From Synergistaceae bacterium UBA5560 (lineage in GTDB: Bacteria > Synergistota > Synergistia > Synergistales > Aminiphilaceae), in contig DIMS01000045.1 in NCBI GenBank assembly GCA_002425685.1, positions 1-11,159 of the forward strand: a DNA stretch of 11,159 bases. The letters run 5' to 3'. This document shows, piece by piece, positions 1 through 6,336 of this stretch. Under the pieces are notes generated by a model that searched no databases, was not told the origin of the DNA, and saw only the letters and a program-made list of their open reading frames with translations. A program made the translations under genes and the position numbers. Positions within the stretch are counted from its first letter, which is position 1. Every line of letters begins with the position of its first letter.

Positions 1-1246
1 CCCTTCACCTCTTCCATGGACGCCACGGTCTCCTCCGACAGGGCCGCGAGGGATTCGGCGCGCTGGGCGGAGAGAACCGCCTCCTCCTGAAGCTCCAGCA
101 CCACCTGGCGCTGCCGGGCGATCATGGCGGCAAGCGCGTCCGCCATGGTGTTCATCTCGTCCCGGGTGTTCACGTGGAAGTCCTCCCGGGTGAAGGTGAG
201 ATCCCCGTCCCGCGCCCGTTCCGCCAGGGCCACCACGTTCTTGATGGGACGGGAGATGGAATTGCCGAGCAGAAAGGAGATGGCGATGAAGACCACCACG
301 ATGGCGCCCACGAGCCCCGCGAGGATCTTCGCAAGGTGGTTCGCCGTGGCGTGTACCTCCGCAGTGGGAACGGAGACCGCGAAGGACCACCCGGGCGAGT
401 TGGGAACGGGAGCGCCGAAGACGAAGAAGGGCACACCGTCGGGACGGGTCATCTCTCCCCGGACAACCTCGCCGCGCACCAGGCGTCGCGCCACCTCGTC
501 GAGCTTCTTGAATCCGGCTTCCCCGGACTTGAGCGCGTTCAGCTTCATGACGAGGTCCTTGTTCGGATGGGCGAGAATCAGCCCCGTACCGTCGACGATC
601 CAGCCGTAGCCGTTCTCCCCCATCTTGATGCTTCCCGCCATGTCGCTCGCCGTGGAGAGCAGCACCGTGGCTCCCAGCACACCCACGGTCTTTCCCGCGC
701 CGTCCTTCACGGCGTTGGCAACGACGAAAATCTGTTGGCCAGTTATCCTTGAGACCAGAGGGTCGGAAACCACCGAATCCTTGGCGCCGCTCATGATCTC
801 CTTGAAATAGGCTCGCTCGGAAAGATCAACGGGCTCACCTCCCGCAGTGGTGGGAGCCCTGCCCGTGGCATCCGCCAGAAAGTACGTCTCAATGTATCGG
901 GCGTCGCGTTTCTGAAGCCGGATCAGATCTTCCTTCATGCCGTCCCAGTCCATGGCGCGGACGATATTCCGATCCGCCACGGTTTTCGTCAGAACGGCGA
1001 GGCCGTCGATCCATTCCCCGAGCTGATCCGCCCGGGCCTTCGCGATTTCCTCGGACATGTCCTCGGAAAGCGCACCCACACTGCTGTTCACCTGCTGGTA
1101 GAGTACAACACCAAGGAGTTTTTTACGTCTCTGTATGAAAACGGATACGCGTTCACCTGCTGGTAGAGTACAACACCAAGGGCACCGCAAAGCACAAGCA
1201 CCGCAGACACAAACCACGCAAGAATCTTTCCCCGTATCGTTCTCAT
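1..1246 (-). pseudogene. Methyl-accepting chemotaxis protein, frameshifted near the N-terminus, 3' end outside window
   Basis: This is a transmembrane chemoreceptor that would sense a periplasmic ligand and signal to CheA/CheW. The ATG at 1246-1244 has an AGGAGG site 8 nt upstream (1255-1260). The product begins MRTIRGKILAWF and enters a first membrane helix (about residues 8-30). After VVLYQQVN the frame is lost: a 65-bp insertion (1086-1150, with a 31-bp repeat) sends it to a stop at 1088-1090. Removing 65 bp restores one continuous frame of 393 codons to the window edge: a double-Cache-like sensor domain (about 35-280, including LSERAYFKEIM and GENGYGWIVDGTG), a second helix (about 285-305), a HAMP domain starting near SISRPIKNVV, and the first part of the coiled-coil signalling domain ending at EETVASMEEVK. 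The methylation and tip regions lie outside the window. The next in-frame ATG (1058-1056) would drop the first helix and has only a GAGG 3 nt away, so a working product is unlikely as the sequence stands. An assembly error or a switchable state is the alternative. Confidence 0.8.
1086..1181. repeat. Perfect 31-bp direct repeat (1086-1116 and 1151-1181) bounding a 65-bp duplication/insertion
   Basis: The two copies are identical over 31 bp and are separated by 34 bp of unrelated sequence (1117-1150). The repeat unit is therefore 65 bp, which is not a multiple of three. The repeated sequence encodes the end of the first membrane helix of the chemoreceptor (VVLYQQVN on the minus strand). Deletion between the repeats would remove exactly one unit and restore the reading frame. 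I see no match in the window for the 34-bp spacer. Confidence 0.93.
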
Positions 1247-1497
1247 GACTCTCTCCTCCTTCGTACTCCCGGTCGACGAGTGCCTTGTCCGTGGTGTTTT
1301 CGCGCTCCGAGTTCCCGCTCTTGCTCCCGTCTCTTTCGGAGCTTTCCCTCCAGGAGAGAGGATTTTCTCTCCGAAAAATGCTCCTTGCGACGCACTCACA
1401 GCGGGATCAATTTGCCATACCACACAGAAAACAAGTCACTCTCAGAAAATCAAACCATTTTGGATGCAAAATTTTTCGCTCCGCCCTTGTGAGAACC

Positions 1498-1503
1498 ATC
1501 ATA
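1498..1503 (-). promoter_or_regulatory. Probable -10 hexamer of the chemoreceptor promoter (TATGAT)
   Basis: TATGAT on the minus strand matches the sigma70 -10 consensus at five of six positions. No good -35 hexamer is present 16-18 nt upstream. That fits an activator-dependent promoter, and a 7-4-7 direct repeat ends 22 nt upstream. This is inferred from sequence only. Confidence 0.4.
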
Positions 1504-1525
1504 ACGGGGACTCGAAGAAACATGC

Positions 1526-1543
1526 GTTAGGGAGCCGTGAGAG
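1526..1543 (-). promoter_or_regulatory. 7-4-7 direct repeat, candidate OmpR/PhoB-type regulator box, upstream of the chemoreceptor
   Basis: Read on the minus strand this is CTCTCAC-GGCT-CCCTAAC. The two 7-bp half-sites agree at five of seven positions with an 11-bp period, the layout of a PhoB box (consensus half-site CTGTCAT). The same two half-sites occur upstream of the response regulator gene at 4067-4084 with a different 4-bp spacer, so the half-sites rather than the whole stretch are conserved. CGGAC(A/T)GT is also found just upstream in both places. Confidence 0.5.
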
Positions 1544-1663
1544 TTCACTGTCCGAAAAGAGCGTTTCAGAAAGCGGGGAAGGGAAGGAGTGGAAGGAAGA
1601 CATGCCGGCGCCAGGCTGGCAGAGGACACGGCCGAACGGCTGCGCGGAAGCGAGGAGATACAA

Positions 1664-1690
1664 GGGGGCTCCCGGTTTTCGGGAGCCCCC
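1664..1690 (-). terminator. Probable intrinsic terminator of the MFS gene
   Basis: A perfect 11-bp GC-rich stem (1664-1674 with 1680-1690) closes a 5-nt loop. It lies about 100 nt past the MFS stop codon. On the minus strand it is followed by TTGTAT, a weak U-tract, so efficiency is uncertain. No plus-strand gene ends nearby. Confidence 0.6.
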
Positions 1691-1793
1691 TGTTCTGCCC
1701 TGTGTGCGTCCTCGTACGGAAACGGTCCCTCCCGTTCCTCGCTCCGGGCCCGGAGGGAATGCCCTTCCCGCCCGCCGTCCGCGGGGAAACGCA

Positions 1794-3041
1794 TCAGCGC
1801 ATGGAGGCGGCCTCGCGCTTCCAGCCGTAGAGGAAGAGCGGTAACGCGGTCAGCGGGAGAAGCGCCGTGACGAACATGGTGGTGCCGAGACCGAAGTGGT
1901 CCGCCACGGCGCCGAGCGGCGACGTGACGAGCCCTCCGAGCCCCCAGGAAATACCCATGACGAGAGAACTCGCCATCCCCCGAGCCTGGGGAGAGAACTC
2001 CTGAGCCATGGCGGCGGTGATGGGCATGGTGGTGTTGAGCAGGGCCAACCCTCCCATGTAGAGCACCACGGACACGGTTCCCTTTGTGAGAGCCGCCGCA
2101 GCGAGTACCCCCGGCGAAAGAAGCAGCGCCCAGGTGAGCACCCGCTTGCGCCCCACCAGATCCGCCAGCCTGCCTGCAATCAGAGACGAGAGCGTTCCCG
2201 CGAGCGTCACCGCGAAGAGCACGCCGCCCACCCGGGCCAGGCTTCCCCCCTGCTCCGTCACGACGAGAGGAAGAAAGAAGCGCAGCCCCTGAAAGGTGGT
2301 GTCCACAATGAAGGTCACGATCCACACGAAGTAGATCTTCCGGAACACACCCGCAAGGCTTTTCCAGAAACCGTCTCTTCGGGATGTCCCGCTTCGCGTC
2401 GGCGTTCCCTCTCCGGCAAGGGAGGGGATGTTGCGGTACACGAAAAACCCGAGGATGATCGGCGGAATGACCACGGCGAGAGGAAGCAGCCGAAGCCCGA
2501 CGGTCTTCACGAGGCCGATGGCGTAGAGTGGACTCAGGGAAGAGCCGAACATGCCCGCGGCGCTGAAGATGGCGATGGTGAACGCCAGTCGTCCCGGCGG
2601 CGAAAGATGTCCCATGGCGGCGTTACCCTGGGGATGATAGGCGGAGCTGCCCAGCGCCCAGAGGGCGACGAGCACCAGGGCGATCGCGTAGGACGGCGCC
2701 AGCGGAAGAAAGGCGATGGCCAGGGCCGTCAGGATCGGGCCGAGGATGATAAACACTGGAGCGGGAGAAAGATCCGCCAGGTGTCCCAGGAGAGGCTGGG
2801 CCGTCATGTTTACGAAACCGGACATGGAGTTCAGGAACCCCGCCTGGGCGAGAGACAGGCCGAGGCGCGGCACGATCTCGGGCAGAAAGGCGGGCAGGAA
2901 GGCGGAGTGGAGATCGTTCAGCAGGTGTCCGAGGGACACCAGGTTCGTCTTGTAGAGGACGCTTCGCTCCTCGCTCCCGTTTTGCCTGTCGGGGCGAAGG
3001 CTGCTCTTCACGGAGGAATTCGTTTCGACACGGGCATTCAT
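1794..3041 (-). CDS. Major facilitator superfamily transporter, fosmidomycin-resistance-like
   Basis: A 415-residue inner-membrane transporter of about 12 helices, the usual MFS length. It begins with a roughly 28-residue polar cytoplasmic tail, then the sequence GHLLNDLHSAFLPAFLP (about 38-54), which resembles the first helix of Fsr-type drug efflux proteins. GHLADLS (86-92) sits in the loop 2-3 position and HPQGNAAMG (136-144) in a conserved helix of that group. The second half carries GRLADLVGRKR (290-300), a clear motif-A copy between helices 8 and 9. A polar loop at about 208-228 joins the two halves. The ATG at 3041 has an AGGAG site 12 nt upstream (3054-3058), slightly distant. The gene follows the response regulator on the same strand after 157 nt containing a terminator and its own probable promoter. 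The substrate cannot be told; proton-driven efflux of a small molecule is the family expectation. Confidence 0.88.
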   Translation of the reverse strand: MNARVETNSSVKSSLRPDRQNGSEERSVLYKTNLVSLGHLLNDLHSAFLPAFLPEIVPRLGLSLAQAGFLNSMSGFVNMTAQPLLGHLADLSPAPVFIILGPILTALAIAFLPLAPSYAIALVLVALWALGSSAYHPQGNAAMGHLSPPGRLAFTIAIFSAAGMFGSSLSPLYAIGLVKTVGLRLLPLAVVIPPIILGFFVYRNIPSLAGEGTPTRSGTSRRDGFWKSLAGVFRKIYFVWIVTFIVDTTFQGLRFFLPLVVTEQGGSLARVGGVLFAVTLAGTLSSLIAGRLADLVGRKRVLTWALLLSPGVLAAAALTKGTVSVVLYMGGLALLNTTMPITAAMAQEFSPQARGMASSLVMGISWGLGGLVTSPLGAVADHFGLGTTMFVTALLPLTALPLFLYGWKREAASMR

Positions 3042-3114
3042 GTTCCGGACGGTCTCCTTTTCTCCCGTTCCGACGGAAACGGCACGATCCGCCCACGGGT
3101 CTCGGGTCCGGAAC

Positions 3115-3141
3115 AGTATACGGCAAAGGGCGGTCTCCCAA
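3115..3141 (-). promoter_or_regulatory. Possible promoter of the MFS gene
   Basis: On the minus strand TATACT (3115-3120) is a good -10 match. TTGGGA about 15 nt upstream is a poor, close-spaced -35. The element starts inside the far side of the preceding terminator hairpin. Leader length would be about 65 nt. Confidence 0.3.
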
Positions 3142-3164
3142 ACCGACCAAAGGGGAAACCGCCC
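3128..3164 (-). terminator. Probable terminator of the response regulator gene
   Basis: A 12-bp stem with one mismatch (3128-3139 with 3153-3164; the outer seven pairs GGGCGGT/ACCGCCC are perfect) lies 35 nt after the response regulator stop codon. Downstream on the minus strand is TTTG, a very short U-run. Confidence 0.45.
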
Positions 3165-3198
3165 GTCAGACCACCGTTTTTCTCCGAAAAGAAGGAAG

Positions 3199-3936
3199 TT
3201 ATTCCTCTTCGCCGCCGGCGAAGACGTACCCTCTTCGGGAAATGGTGAGAATCACCTCGGGCTGTTCCGGATCCGTCTCGATCTTGCTCCGGAGATTTCT
3301 CACGTGCCAGCGCACCAGCCCCGTATCGGTCGTCCCCTGGGGGAATCCCCACACCTGCTGGAGCAGTTCCTGGCTGGAAAGCACCTCTCCCGCGTGGGTC
3401 ATGAGGTAGGCCAGAAGGTCGCACTCGGTCTTGGTGAGGCGGATCTCTTCACCCCGCACGAAGGCCCGCCGCGACTCCAGGTTCAGCGCGACATCGCCGA
3501 GATCGACCATCTTCGCCTTGCCGTTTCCTCCGGGAAAAGCCGCCGTCGTCTCGGGAACGGCACGCTTGCCGCGCCGCAGCAGCGTGGAGACCCGGGCCAA
3601 GAGCTCCTGAAGGTAGAAGGGCTTCACGAGGTAATCGTCCGCGCCGTGCTCCAGCCCGAGAACCCGGTCCGACACGGAGGAACGGGCGGTGAGAAAGAGC
3701 ACCGGCGTGTCCGCCGTGTCACTGTGACGGCGAAGTCTCTGAAGGACCTGAATGCCATCCATGCGAGGCATGACGATATCGAGGATGATCAGATCCGGCC
3801 GGTGTTCGAGCGCCGCGGCAAACCCCTCGCTCCCCCCCGAAGCGGTGACCACGTGATAGCCTCTTTCGACAAGCCCCTTCCGCACCACTTCCACCAGGTC
3901 GGGATCATCGTCCACGAGAAGAATCTTCTGTGCCAC
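3199..3936 (-). CDS. OmpR/PhoB-family response regulator
   Basis: A 245-residue cytoplasmic transcription factor, normal length for the family. The receiver domain (about 1-120) has the acidic pair D10/D11, the phosphoacceptor D53 in LIILDIVMP, T83 in FLTARS and K105 in LVKPF, so all catalytic residues are present. A linker (about 122-140) leads to a winged-helix DNA-binding domain (about 142-242) with LTKTECDLLAYLM, the recognition-helix region RWHVRNLRSKI and the wing ISRRGYVF. The start is GTG at 3936-3934; the G-rich stretch GAGGGGGG 8 nt upstream serves as ribosome site, and no in-frame ATG is better placed. The histidine kinase gene ends 215 nt upstream on the same strand, making it the likely partner. 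A 7-4-7 direct repeat upstream (4067-4084) suggests it may control its own gene. Confidence 0.95.
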   Translation of the reverse strand: MAQKILLVDDDPDLVEVVRKGLVERGYHVVTASGGSEGFAAALEHRPDLIILDIVMPRMDGIQVLQRLRRHSDTADTPVLFLTARSSVSDRVLGLEHGADDYLVKPFYLQELLARVSTLLRRGKRAVPETTAAFPGGNGKAKMVDLGDVALNLESRRAFVRGEEIRLTKTECDLLAYLMTHAGEVLSSQELLQQVWGFPQGTTDTGLVRWHVRNLRSKIETDPEQPEVILTISRRGYVFAGGEEE

Positions 3937-4038
3937 GAGTCATTCCCCCCCTCTCTCCCTTGTTCGAAGACACCGCAGCGGCGAAAGGCCACTTTCCCCG
4001 AGATGCGGTTTTTCAACCATGTATTCTTCGTGATTCTC

Positions 4039-4044
4039 ATGGTA
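4039..4044 (-). promoter_or_regulatory. Possible -10 hexamer of the response regulator promoter (TACCAT)
   Basis: TACCAT matches the -10 consensus at only four of six positions. It lies exactly 22 nt downstream of the 7-4-7 box, the same spacing as TATGAT in the chemoreceptor promoter, and both are preceded by a CCCC run. The leader would be about 95 nt. Confidence 0.3.
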
Positions 4045-4066
4045 GGGGAGAAGGTCCTTTTTCTGC

Positions 4067-4084
4067 GTTAGGGTTTTGTGAGAG
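4067..4084 (-). promoter_or_regulatory. 7-4-7 direct repeat, candidate OmpR/PhoB-type regulator box, upstream of the response regulator
   Basis: Minus strand: CTCTCAC-AAAA-CCCTAAC, an 11-bp period with an A-rich 4-bp spacer as in PhoB boxes. Both half-sites are identical to those upstream of the chemoreceptor (1526-1543), and GCA follows in both. The nearest encoded regulator of the right class is the product of the gene immediately downstream, hence a proposed autoregulatory site. Confidence 0.5.
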
Positions 4085-4133
4085 TTTGTGCCGACAGTCC
4101 GAAAAAAGGACACTTTGAACCGGTGGAGAGAAA

Positions 4134-4177
4134 GCCTTCCTCTCATCCCCCTTACAGTGAGGGGATGAGAGGAAGGC
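4134..4177 (-). terminator. 17-bp hairpin spanning the histidine kinase stop codon, terminator-like
   Basis: A perfect 17-bp stem (4134-4150 with 4161-4177) closes a 10-nt loop holding the kinase stop codon TAA (4154-4152). The upstream arm therefore encodes the last residues of the kinase. On the minus strand it is followed by TTTCTCTCC, a short U-rich run. It would cut or reduce read-through from the kinase into the response regulator. Confidence 0.65.
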
Positions 4178-5930
4178 GAATCGTGACCGTGGTGCCTTTG
4201 CCGAGTTCGCTCGCGGCGGCGATGCTTCCCCCGTGCGCCACGAGGATGCTGTGGGTGACCGAGAGCCCGAGCCCCATGCCCGAGGCGGGATCCGTGGAAA
4301 AGAAGGGATCGAAGACGTGGGGAAGATCCTGGGGATCGATGCCGCACCCGTCGTCCTCGATGGTGACCACCGCCTCGCCGCCGCTCTTCTTCCCCCGCAC
4401 CCACAGATGTCCCAGCGGGCGCTCCATGCGGTTCACCGCCTTCACCGCGTTGAGCAGCACGTTCACGAAAACCTGAAGCAACTGCTGGGAATCCGCGGAA
4501 ACCCGGATGTCCGTCTCGACCTGCATGTCCATCTCCACGTTCGCCACGCGCTTTCGGTCGGAGCAGGCCAGCTTCCACGATTCGGCGAGACACGACGCCA
4601 GAAGGACGGGCTCCACGCGGATCTCCCTGCGGCGCGAGAAGGATTTGAGCCCGTCCACAATGCGCTCCAGCCGTTCCGTGAGGCGCACGATGGCATTCAC
4701 GTAATCCAGCCGCTCCTCCAGGAGTTCCGCCTTGTTCTTGCGCCTCGGCGTGGTCAGGTTCTCCCGGAGCAGTTCCGCGTTCATGCGGATGGATGCCACG
4801 GGGTTGTTGATCTCGTGGGTCACGCCCGCCACCATGGTACCCATGGTGGCGAGACGGTTCGCCTGTAGCGCCTGATTCATCTCGCCGAGTTGCGTCAACA
4901 GCCGCCCCGCCTTGGCGAGCTCCACCTCCGTTCGCTTCACCGCGGTGATGTCCACGTGAACACCGCTCATACGCAGAGGACGCCCCGCCTCGTTCCGGGC
5001 GGTCACCTTCGCCCGGGAGAGAACCCATTTTTGCGCTCCGTTTTTGGCGCGAACCCGGACCTGCACTTCGAAGAAGGCGATCGTTCCCTCCAGGTTGGCG
5101 CGGATCGCACTCTCCACCATGGGAATGTCGTCGGGATGAACATAGTTCCGCCAGGCGTTCAGGTCCGCCGCTTCGATCTCGCTCGGATCGTAGCCCAGAA
5201 GCTCCGCACAGCGGGGACTGTGGTAGACCGTTCCCGCCGGGATGTCCCAATCCCAGTACCCCTCGCCGCTCCCCTCGAGAACCAGGCGAAACCGCTCCTC
5301 ACTCACCTCCAGGGCGTGACGGGTCACCACCAGATCCGTCACGTCGTTGGCGAAGACCGCCACGCGGAACACGCGCTCGTTCCGGAAGATAGGAACGACG
5401 GTCATGTCGAAGAACGTGCCGTCCGCGGCACGGTCACGGAAGGACACCTTGCTTCTCGAGGCGACGGCCTCCTCGAATCTGGCGCGGCGAAAGTCCGCCA
5501 GTTCGGACGGAAAGAGATCGAACACCACCGTACCGAGCAGCGCCTCCAGGCTTTTTCCGAACCGAACGCAGCAGAGACGGTTCGGAAAGAGAATCCGCCC
5601 CTCCGGATCGAGCAGGATCGTGTAGATCGTGGCGGCATCGAGAAGCGTTCCCAGAGACTCCGCCATCTCCGCGGTCTCCAGGAGGTGGATCAGAAAGTCC
5701 GCCGATTCCAGAAAGCGGCTGTTCCGTGGAAGCAGCATCCGGCGCACGGATTCTTCCGCGGCGGGACAGGTACAGTCCTCCCCCCGGGAAGACTCGCCGC
5801 AGGACGCACACGGAGAGGACGAAACATCCTCCGCACCGTGCACCGATCCTCCGTTTCGTTCCTCCGGCCCCTCCGAACCGGAAACAGCCGGAGTTCGCCT
5901 GTCCTCCTCGAAATCGTGCACCTGCAACAC
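4152..5930 (-). CDS. Soluble PAS-PAS sensor histidine kinase
   Basis: Autophosphorylating sensor kinase, 592 residues from the chosen GTG at 5930; the likely partner is the response regulator encoded next. No membrane helix is visible, so it should sense in the cytoplasm. Order: a polar N-terminus with a cysteine cluster C41-x2-C44 and C53-x-C55; a first PAS domain (about 92-200, YTILLDPEGRILFPN); a second PAS with PAC motif (about 211-335, GYWDWDIP, YVHPDDIP, GVHVDITAVKR); a dimerisation helix with phosphoacceptor H372 in GVTHEINNP; and the ATPase domain with N490 and N494 (FVNVLLNAVKA), DDGCGI (526-531), FDPFFST and GMGLGL (551-556). All kinase boxes are intact. The start is unclear: GGAGG at 5935-5939 serves GTG 5930 (4-nt gap) or TTG 5927 (7-nt gap). 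An ATG at 6056 is in frame but lacks a well-placed ribosome site. The open frame reaches 6371 but that part overlaps promoter and terminator sequence. Confidence 0.92.
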   Translation of the reverse strand: MLQVHDFEEDRRTPAVSGSEGPEERNGGSVHGAEDVSSSPCASCGESSRGEDCTCPAAEESVRRMLLPRNSRFLESADFLIHLLETAEMAESLGTLLDAATIYTILLDPEGRILFPNRLCCVRFGKSLEALLGTVVFDLFPSELADFRRARFEEAVASRSKVSFRDRAADGTFFDMTVVPIFRNERVFRVAVFANDVTDLVVTRHALEVSEERFRLVLEGSGEGYWDWDIPAGTVYHSPRCAELLGYDPSEIEAADLNAWRNYVHPDDIPMVESAIRANLEGTIAFFEVQVRVRAKNGAQKWVLSRAKVTARNEAGRPLRMSGVHVDITAVKRTEVELAKAGRLLTQLGEMNQALQANRLATMGTMVAGVTHEINNPVASIRMNAELLRENLTTPRRKNKAELLEERLDYVNAIVRLTERLERIVDGLKSFSRRREIRVEPVLLASCLAESWKLACSDRKRVANVEMDMQVETDIRVSADSQQLLQVFVNVLLNAVKAVNRMERPLGHLWVRGKKSGGEAVVTIEDDGCGIDPQDLPHVFDPFFSTDPASGMGLGLSVTHSILVAHGGSIAAASELGKGTTVTIRLPLIPSL

Positions 5931-6139
5931 CTCTCCTCCACCCCGTGGGCGATTTCGTCCGCCTTCCGGAATGCGGTAACCGGCACACCCCGCCCCGATG
6001 AAGACCGACGCCGGCGGAACTCCGCCGACTGAGAAACGAGAGACGGGCATGACCATGTCAGCGTCTCGGATCGCCACCTCCGGACAACACACCGTCGCGG
6101 AAGAAGCAGCTGCGACGCCGGCTCTGTGAAAGCATGCGC

Positions 6140-6212
6140 CGGACAATTTTCTGGAACGATTCTTGTCTCCACTATACGCTCCCCGAGGCGAAAGCGCAAA
6201 AACGGAGCCGTA
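6140..6212. repeat. Dispersed intergenic block, copy A (includes the kinase promoter)
   Basis: This 73-nt segment aligns with 7572-7647 in the same orientation. By hand about three quarters of aligned positions agree with three or four small gaps; shared runs include TGGAACG, TCTCCAC, ACGCTCCC and CGGAG. Copy A contains the intact kinase promoter. Confidence 0.6.
6171..6199 (-). promoter_or_regulatory. Promoter of the histidine kinase gene
   Basis: On the minus strand TTGCGC (6194-6199), a 17-nt spacer and TATAGT (6171-6176) form a good sigma70-type promoter. Transcription would start near 6164. Two 9-bp direct repeats lie directly upstream of the -35. Confidence 0.6.
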
Positions 6213-6232
6213 GGAAAGGGCGCCCGTAGGAA
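6208..6232 (-). repeat. Two 9-bp direct repeats upstream of the kinase promoter
   Basis: TTCCTACGG occurs twice on the minus strand (6224-6232 and 6208-6216) with a 16-bp period. The nearer copy ends about 8 bp upstream of the -35. The position suits an activator-binding site, but no regulator can be named. Confidence 0.4.
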
Positions 6233-6252
6233 TGCACAACACCCGGACATGC

Positions 6253-6284
6253 ACATCGCCGCGGGGGACTCCCCGCGGCGATGT
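6253..6284 (-). terminator. 14-bp hairpin after the TAXI gene, probable terminator
   Basis: A perfect 14-bp stem (6253-6266 with 6271-6284), very GC-rich, closes a GACT tetraloop. It lies about 50 nt past the TAXI stop codon. There is no U-tract on the minus-strand side; a TTTTTT run lies about 15 nt away on the plus side. It is either a U-less terminator or a 3'-end stabilising structure. Confidence 0.5.
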
Positions 6285-6336
6285 CTTCATGGTCTGTGTC
6301 TTTTTTCGTCCCGCCGCCGTTCCGGACGGGTGAGAC

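Larger units (their letters stand above)
1247..1793. other. 547-nt intergenic region between the MFS gene and the chemoreceptor
   Basis: No convincing gene is seen here on either strand; the open frames lack starts with ribosome sites and resemble no family. In minus-strand order it holds a 14-bp palindrome (1742-1755), a small hairpin (1755-1759 with 1765-1769), the probable terminator of the MFS gene (1664-1690), a 7-4-7 direct repeat (1526-1543), a TATGAT -10 hexamer (1498-1503), and a leader with a 7-bp hairpin (1353-1359 with 1366-1372). If the -10 is right, the chemoreceptor leader is about 245 nt long. Confidence 0.6.
5931..6336. other. 406-nt intergenic region between the TAXI gene and the kinase
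   Basis: It carries control sequence for the kinase: two 9-bp direct repeats (6208-6232), a sigma70-type promoter (6171-6199) inside a 73-nt block also found at 7572-7647, and a leader of roughly 230 nt. At its far end is the hairpin that probably terminates the TAXI gene (6253-6284). The kinase reading frame stays open across it, but the only in-frame ATG near the promoter (6056) lacks a suitably spaced ribosome site. If that ATG is used, 5931-6056 is coding. Confidence 0.6.

Noticed and set aside
1086..1181. Insertion considered as a transposon remnant or CRISPR-like repeat
   Set aside because: Only two repeats, no terminal inverted repeats and a 31-bp duplication is far longer than a target-site duplication; a slippage or template-switch event fits better.
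1896..3248. 450-codon open frame on the plus strand opposite the MFS gene
   Set aside because: It is the antisense shadow of the MFS gene: composition is rich in H, R, G and E with no hydrophobic pattern or family motif, while the opposite strand gives a clean 12-helix transporter.
3940..5250. 436-codon minus-strand open frame in another frame of the kinase
   Set aside because: It overlaps the kinase completely and has a low-complexity G/R/H-rich translation; the kinase frame has all catalytic boxes.
4890..6032. 380-codon plus-strand open frame opposite the kinase
   Set aside because: Antisense shadow in GC-rich DNA with no recognisable motif or ribosome site.
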